From Clostridia bacterium (lineage in GTDB: Bacteria; Bacillota; Clostridia; TANB77; CAG-508), in assembly GCA_900754085.1 (NCBI GenBank), contig CAAEBO010000006.1, forward strand, positions 1 through 64,000: a stretch of 64,000 bases of DNA, given 5' to 3'. Numbering within the stretch: the stretch's first letter is position 1; each line of letters begins with the position of its first letter. The notes below the pieces were generated by a model, which saw nothing but the letters and a program-made list of their open reading frames with translations, searched no databases and was not told the DNA's origin. Both the position numbers and the translations under genes were made by a program. Below, piece after piece: positions 62,115 through 64,000 of the stretch.

Positions 62115-64000
62115 CTAAATTTTAATTTCTTTATTAAGCCAAGTTGAATATATGTATACTCTATCTACTTTTCTTTTTAAAGCCTCTTCTAATGCTTTTT
62201 TATAAATTGATAATTGGATATTGTATTTTTCCTTTAAGCTTTCTTCGTTATTATTTTCTACATAGTCTGTTTTATAATCAACTAAAACTAACTCATCATT
62301 ATTTGTTATGTAATATAAGTCTATAATTCCTTGAACTAGAACTTCGTCTTCTGCGCTATTTTTATATATTTCTTTAGCTTTTAAATTAAGATAAAATGCT
62401 TTTTCTTGTTCTACAATTTTTGCTTCTTGCATTTCTTTCCAAATATTAGACTCTAAAAATGCTAATATCTTATTATAATTTACGCTTTCAGCTTCTTTAG
62501 GTAAAATTATTTCCTTTTCTACTAAGCTATCTACCATTCTCTTTAACTTTTCTAGATTGTAATTTTCTTTACTGTTTAATTTCTGTAAGCACAAGTGCAT
62601 TATAGTTCCTTTTTCTGCTGGTGTTAAGTTTGTATTTTCTATTAAAAAATTTGGTTTCTTAAGTATTGCTTCCACTTTATTTTCTTCTCTTTCTATGGAC
62701 AATTCTTTAATTTTAGAAACAGATATTTCACTTGGTATTTCTGTAGATTCTTTGTACTTATATTCCCATTCTAATATGGATTTTATTTTTTCTAAATTCG
62801 CATTAGATATTTCTCTATTTTTTGCATATTTTAATATATCTTTCTTTTCAAAATCGCTTTTTAAATTATTACTTAATATATCTTTTTTATTTATTACATT
62901 AAACTGGAATATATCCGAATTTTTAATTTTATTTTTTAGGTAAACTAATTCTATCCAATCTAAATAAGATTTATAACTTTCTAATATTTTCGAATTAATT
63001 TTGCTAGAATTTGTATTTGCATATATTTCTAATTCTCTTTCTTTTTTTTCTATAGACTTTTCTAAATCTTTTTCTATTCCTGTAATAATTAATTTTTCTT
63101 TTGCTCTTGTTAAAGCAACATATAGCACTCTCATTTCTTCGGAAATGCTCTCTTTTTTGCTTATAATTTTTATAGCTTCTTTGGCAAGCGTTGGATATTC
63201 TATTTTCAGCTTACTATTTTCATAATTTGGTCCAAATCCAATTTCTTGATGTATTAATATTTTTTCTTTTAAGTCTTTTAAATTAAAGTTTTTGCCTGTA
63301 CTGCTTAAAAATACTACTGGAAACTCTAATCCTTTACTTTTATGAATACTCATAATTCTAACTACATTTTCATTTTCTCCAATTATTTTAGCAGAGCCCA
63401 AATCATTATTCTTTAATTTTAGTTTATCAATAAAATTTATAAAATTAAACACACCCTTAAACGATGCACTTTCATACTGTTTCGCTCTTTCAAAAAGCAT
63501 TTTCAAATTTGCTTGTCTTAATTTTCCATTTTGCATTAAGCCAACATAATTATAGTATCCTGTATCCATGTAAATTTTCCAAATTAATTCGTCTAAAGCT
63601 AAAAATTCACTATCTTCCCTCCATGTATTTATCATATTTAAGAAATTATCAATTTTATCTCTTAAAGCTACATTTACTTGAATTCTAGATTTCATAATAC
63701 TTTCATAAAAATTTTCGTATTTATCTGCTAATCTAATTTCTATTAAGTCATTGTCTGTAAAACCACCTATCATAGATCTCATTACTGTAACAAGTGGTAT
63801 ATCTTGCATTGGATTATCTATTATTTTTAAGCAAGACATAATTAATTGTATTTCTACAGAATTTAAGTATTCTGTCGAAGTTTCGCTGTACACAGGCATT
63901 CCTAAATCTGATATTTCCTTTTCATATATTGGTGATAGTTCTGTTGTCGATCTTAAAAGCACCACTATATCTTTATATGTAATTTTTCTGTAGCCTTCTA
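62115..64000 (-). CDS. addA: AddA helicase-nuclease, C-terminal part (5' end beyond window)
   Basis: The frame is open to base 64000, so the N-terminal Walker A part is outside. The 628 visible residues hold the UvrD-like C-terminal helicase region (YRKITYKDIVVLLRSTTELS, VRIMSIHKSKGLEFPVVFLS + STGKNF, LYVALTRAKEKLIITG) and the RecB-type nuclease domain (KGTIMHLCLQKL, LVQGIIDLYYITNNDELVLV + DYKTDYV with the catalytic Asp and Lys). With AddB it processes double-strand ends for recombination. The GTG in VVLLRS is internal, not the start. Confidence 0.94.
   Translation of the reverse strand, partial: EGYRKITYKDIVVLLRSTTELSPIYEKEISDLGMPVYSETSTEYLNSVEIQLIMSCLKIIDNPMQDIPLVTVMRSMIGGFTDNDLIEIRLADKYENFYESIMKSRIQVNVALRDKIDNFLNMINTWREDSEFLALDELIWKIYMDTGYYNYVGLMQNGKLRQANLKMLFERAKQYESASFKGVFNFINFIDKLKLKNNDLGSAKIIGENENVVRIMSIHKSKGLEFPVVFLSSTGKNFNLKDLKEKILIHQEIGFGPNYENSKLKIEYPTLAKEAIKIISKKESISEEMRVLYVALTRAKEKLIITGIEKDLEKSIEKKERELEIYANTNSSKINSKILESYKSYLDWIELVYLKNKIKNSDIFQFNVINKKDILSNNLKSDFEKKDILKYAKNREISNANLEKIKSILEWEYKYKESTEIPSEISVSKIKELSIEREENKVEAILKKPNFLIENTNLTPAEKGTIMHLCLQKLNSKENYNLEKLKRMVDSLVEKEIILPKEAESVNYNKILAFLESNIWKEMQEAKIVEQEKAFYLNLKAKEIYKNSAEDEVLVQGIIDLYYITNNDELVLVDYKTDYVENNNEESLKEKYNIQLSIYKKALEEALKRKVDRVYIYSTWLNKEIKI

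Noticed and set aside
62115..63965. A complete protein starting at the GTG giving MVLLRS
   Set aside because: The frame continues upstream with KITYKDIV to the window edge, matching the AddA helicase core, so the gene is truncated by the window.

Overview
The window comes from a strongly AT-rich, Gram-positive-type genome, most likely an anaerobic member of the Clostridia. This is inferred from the gene set: EF-P, RemA, Asp23/AmaP, AddA, a SleB-type hydrolase, a Bce-type peptide-sensing module, a tyrosyl T-box, and the nusB-xseA-xseB and rimP-nusA-rnpM-ylxQ-infB gene orders. It uses the standard bacterial code with TAA, TGA and TAG stops. Almost every gene is on the minus strand. The plus-strand exceptions are a tRNA-Trp, a LytM-type peptidase, a radical SAM protein and a broken small ORF. 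The species cannot be named from the sequence.

Layout from left to right. 1-6013 is an exopolysaccharide operon read leftwards from a good promoter at about 6050-6075: priming sugar transferase, five glycosyltransferases, and an EpsG-like polymerase cut by the window edge. 6135-9936 holds poorly characterised membrane proteins, a P-loop kinase and a DUF4097 protein. 10148-14480 carries several damaged genes: a frameshifted DUF6774 ORF, a truncated Nudix gene, an ABC-F gene that has lost its second Walker A, and a frameshifted remnant. RsmB-like and Tag genes lie among them. 14564-14918 is tmRNA and 15752-15826 is tRNA-Trp.

16567-20095 is a CD1247-like zinc ribbon, efp, an Xaa-Pro peptidase, prepilin peptidase and yqeG. 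20294-26336 is a SleB-like hydrolase, fhs, a PAP2-like protein, xseB, xseA, nusB and the DUF2273-AmaP-Asp23 envelope-stress trio. 26506-34202 is the conserved fmt-def-priA / gmk-rpoZ-remA-yicC / rsmE block. 35030-40925 has a GT51 transglycosylase and a Bce-like permease, ATPase, kinase and regulator set with a recognisable operator. An apparently inserted orphan gene splits the Bce set. 41057-45986 is a TetR-regulated heterodimeric ABC exporter with a double operator over its promoter.

46146-48817 is murD overlapping a MurL-type epimerase gene, which suggests the alternative L-Glu/epimerase route to D-glutamate in peptidoglycan. 48924-50349 is tyrS with its T-box leader. 50421-55347 is mixed: a ferritin-like protein, a P-loop kinase, a small orphan, a radical SAM protein with an almost leaderless mRNA, SOD, BirA and TruB. 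55481-61966 is the rimP-nusA-rnpM-ylxQ-infB-rbfA-nrnA operon. Its promoter is followed by a strong leader hairpin. 62115-64000 is the C-terminal part of AddA, cut by the window edge.

No complete undescribed defence or mobile system was seen, and there is no CRISPR array, transposase or integrase. The most interesting points are the MurD-MurL pair, the two explicit operator architectures (TetR and BceR), two dispersed palindromic repeat families, the rimP leader hairpin, and a scatter of small independent transcription units whose codon use looks different from their neighbours. All domain assignments come from reading the proteins, not from database searches.
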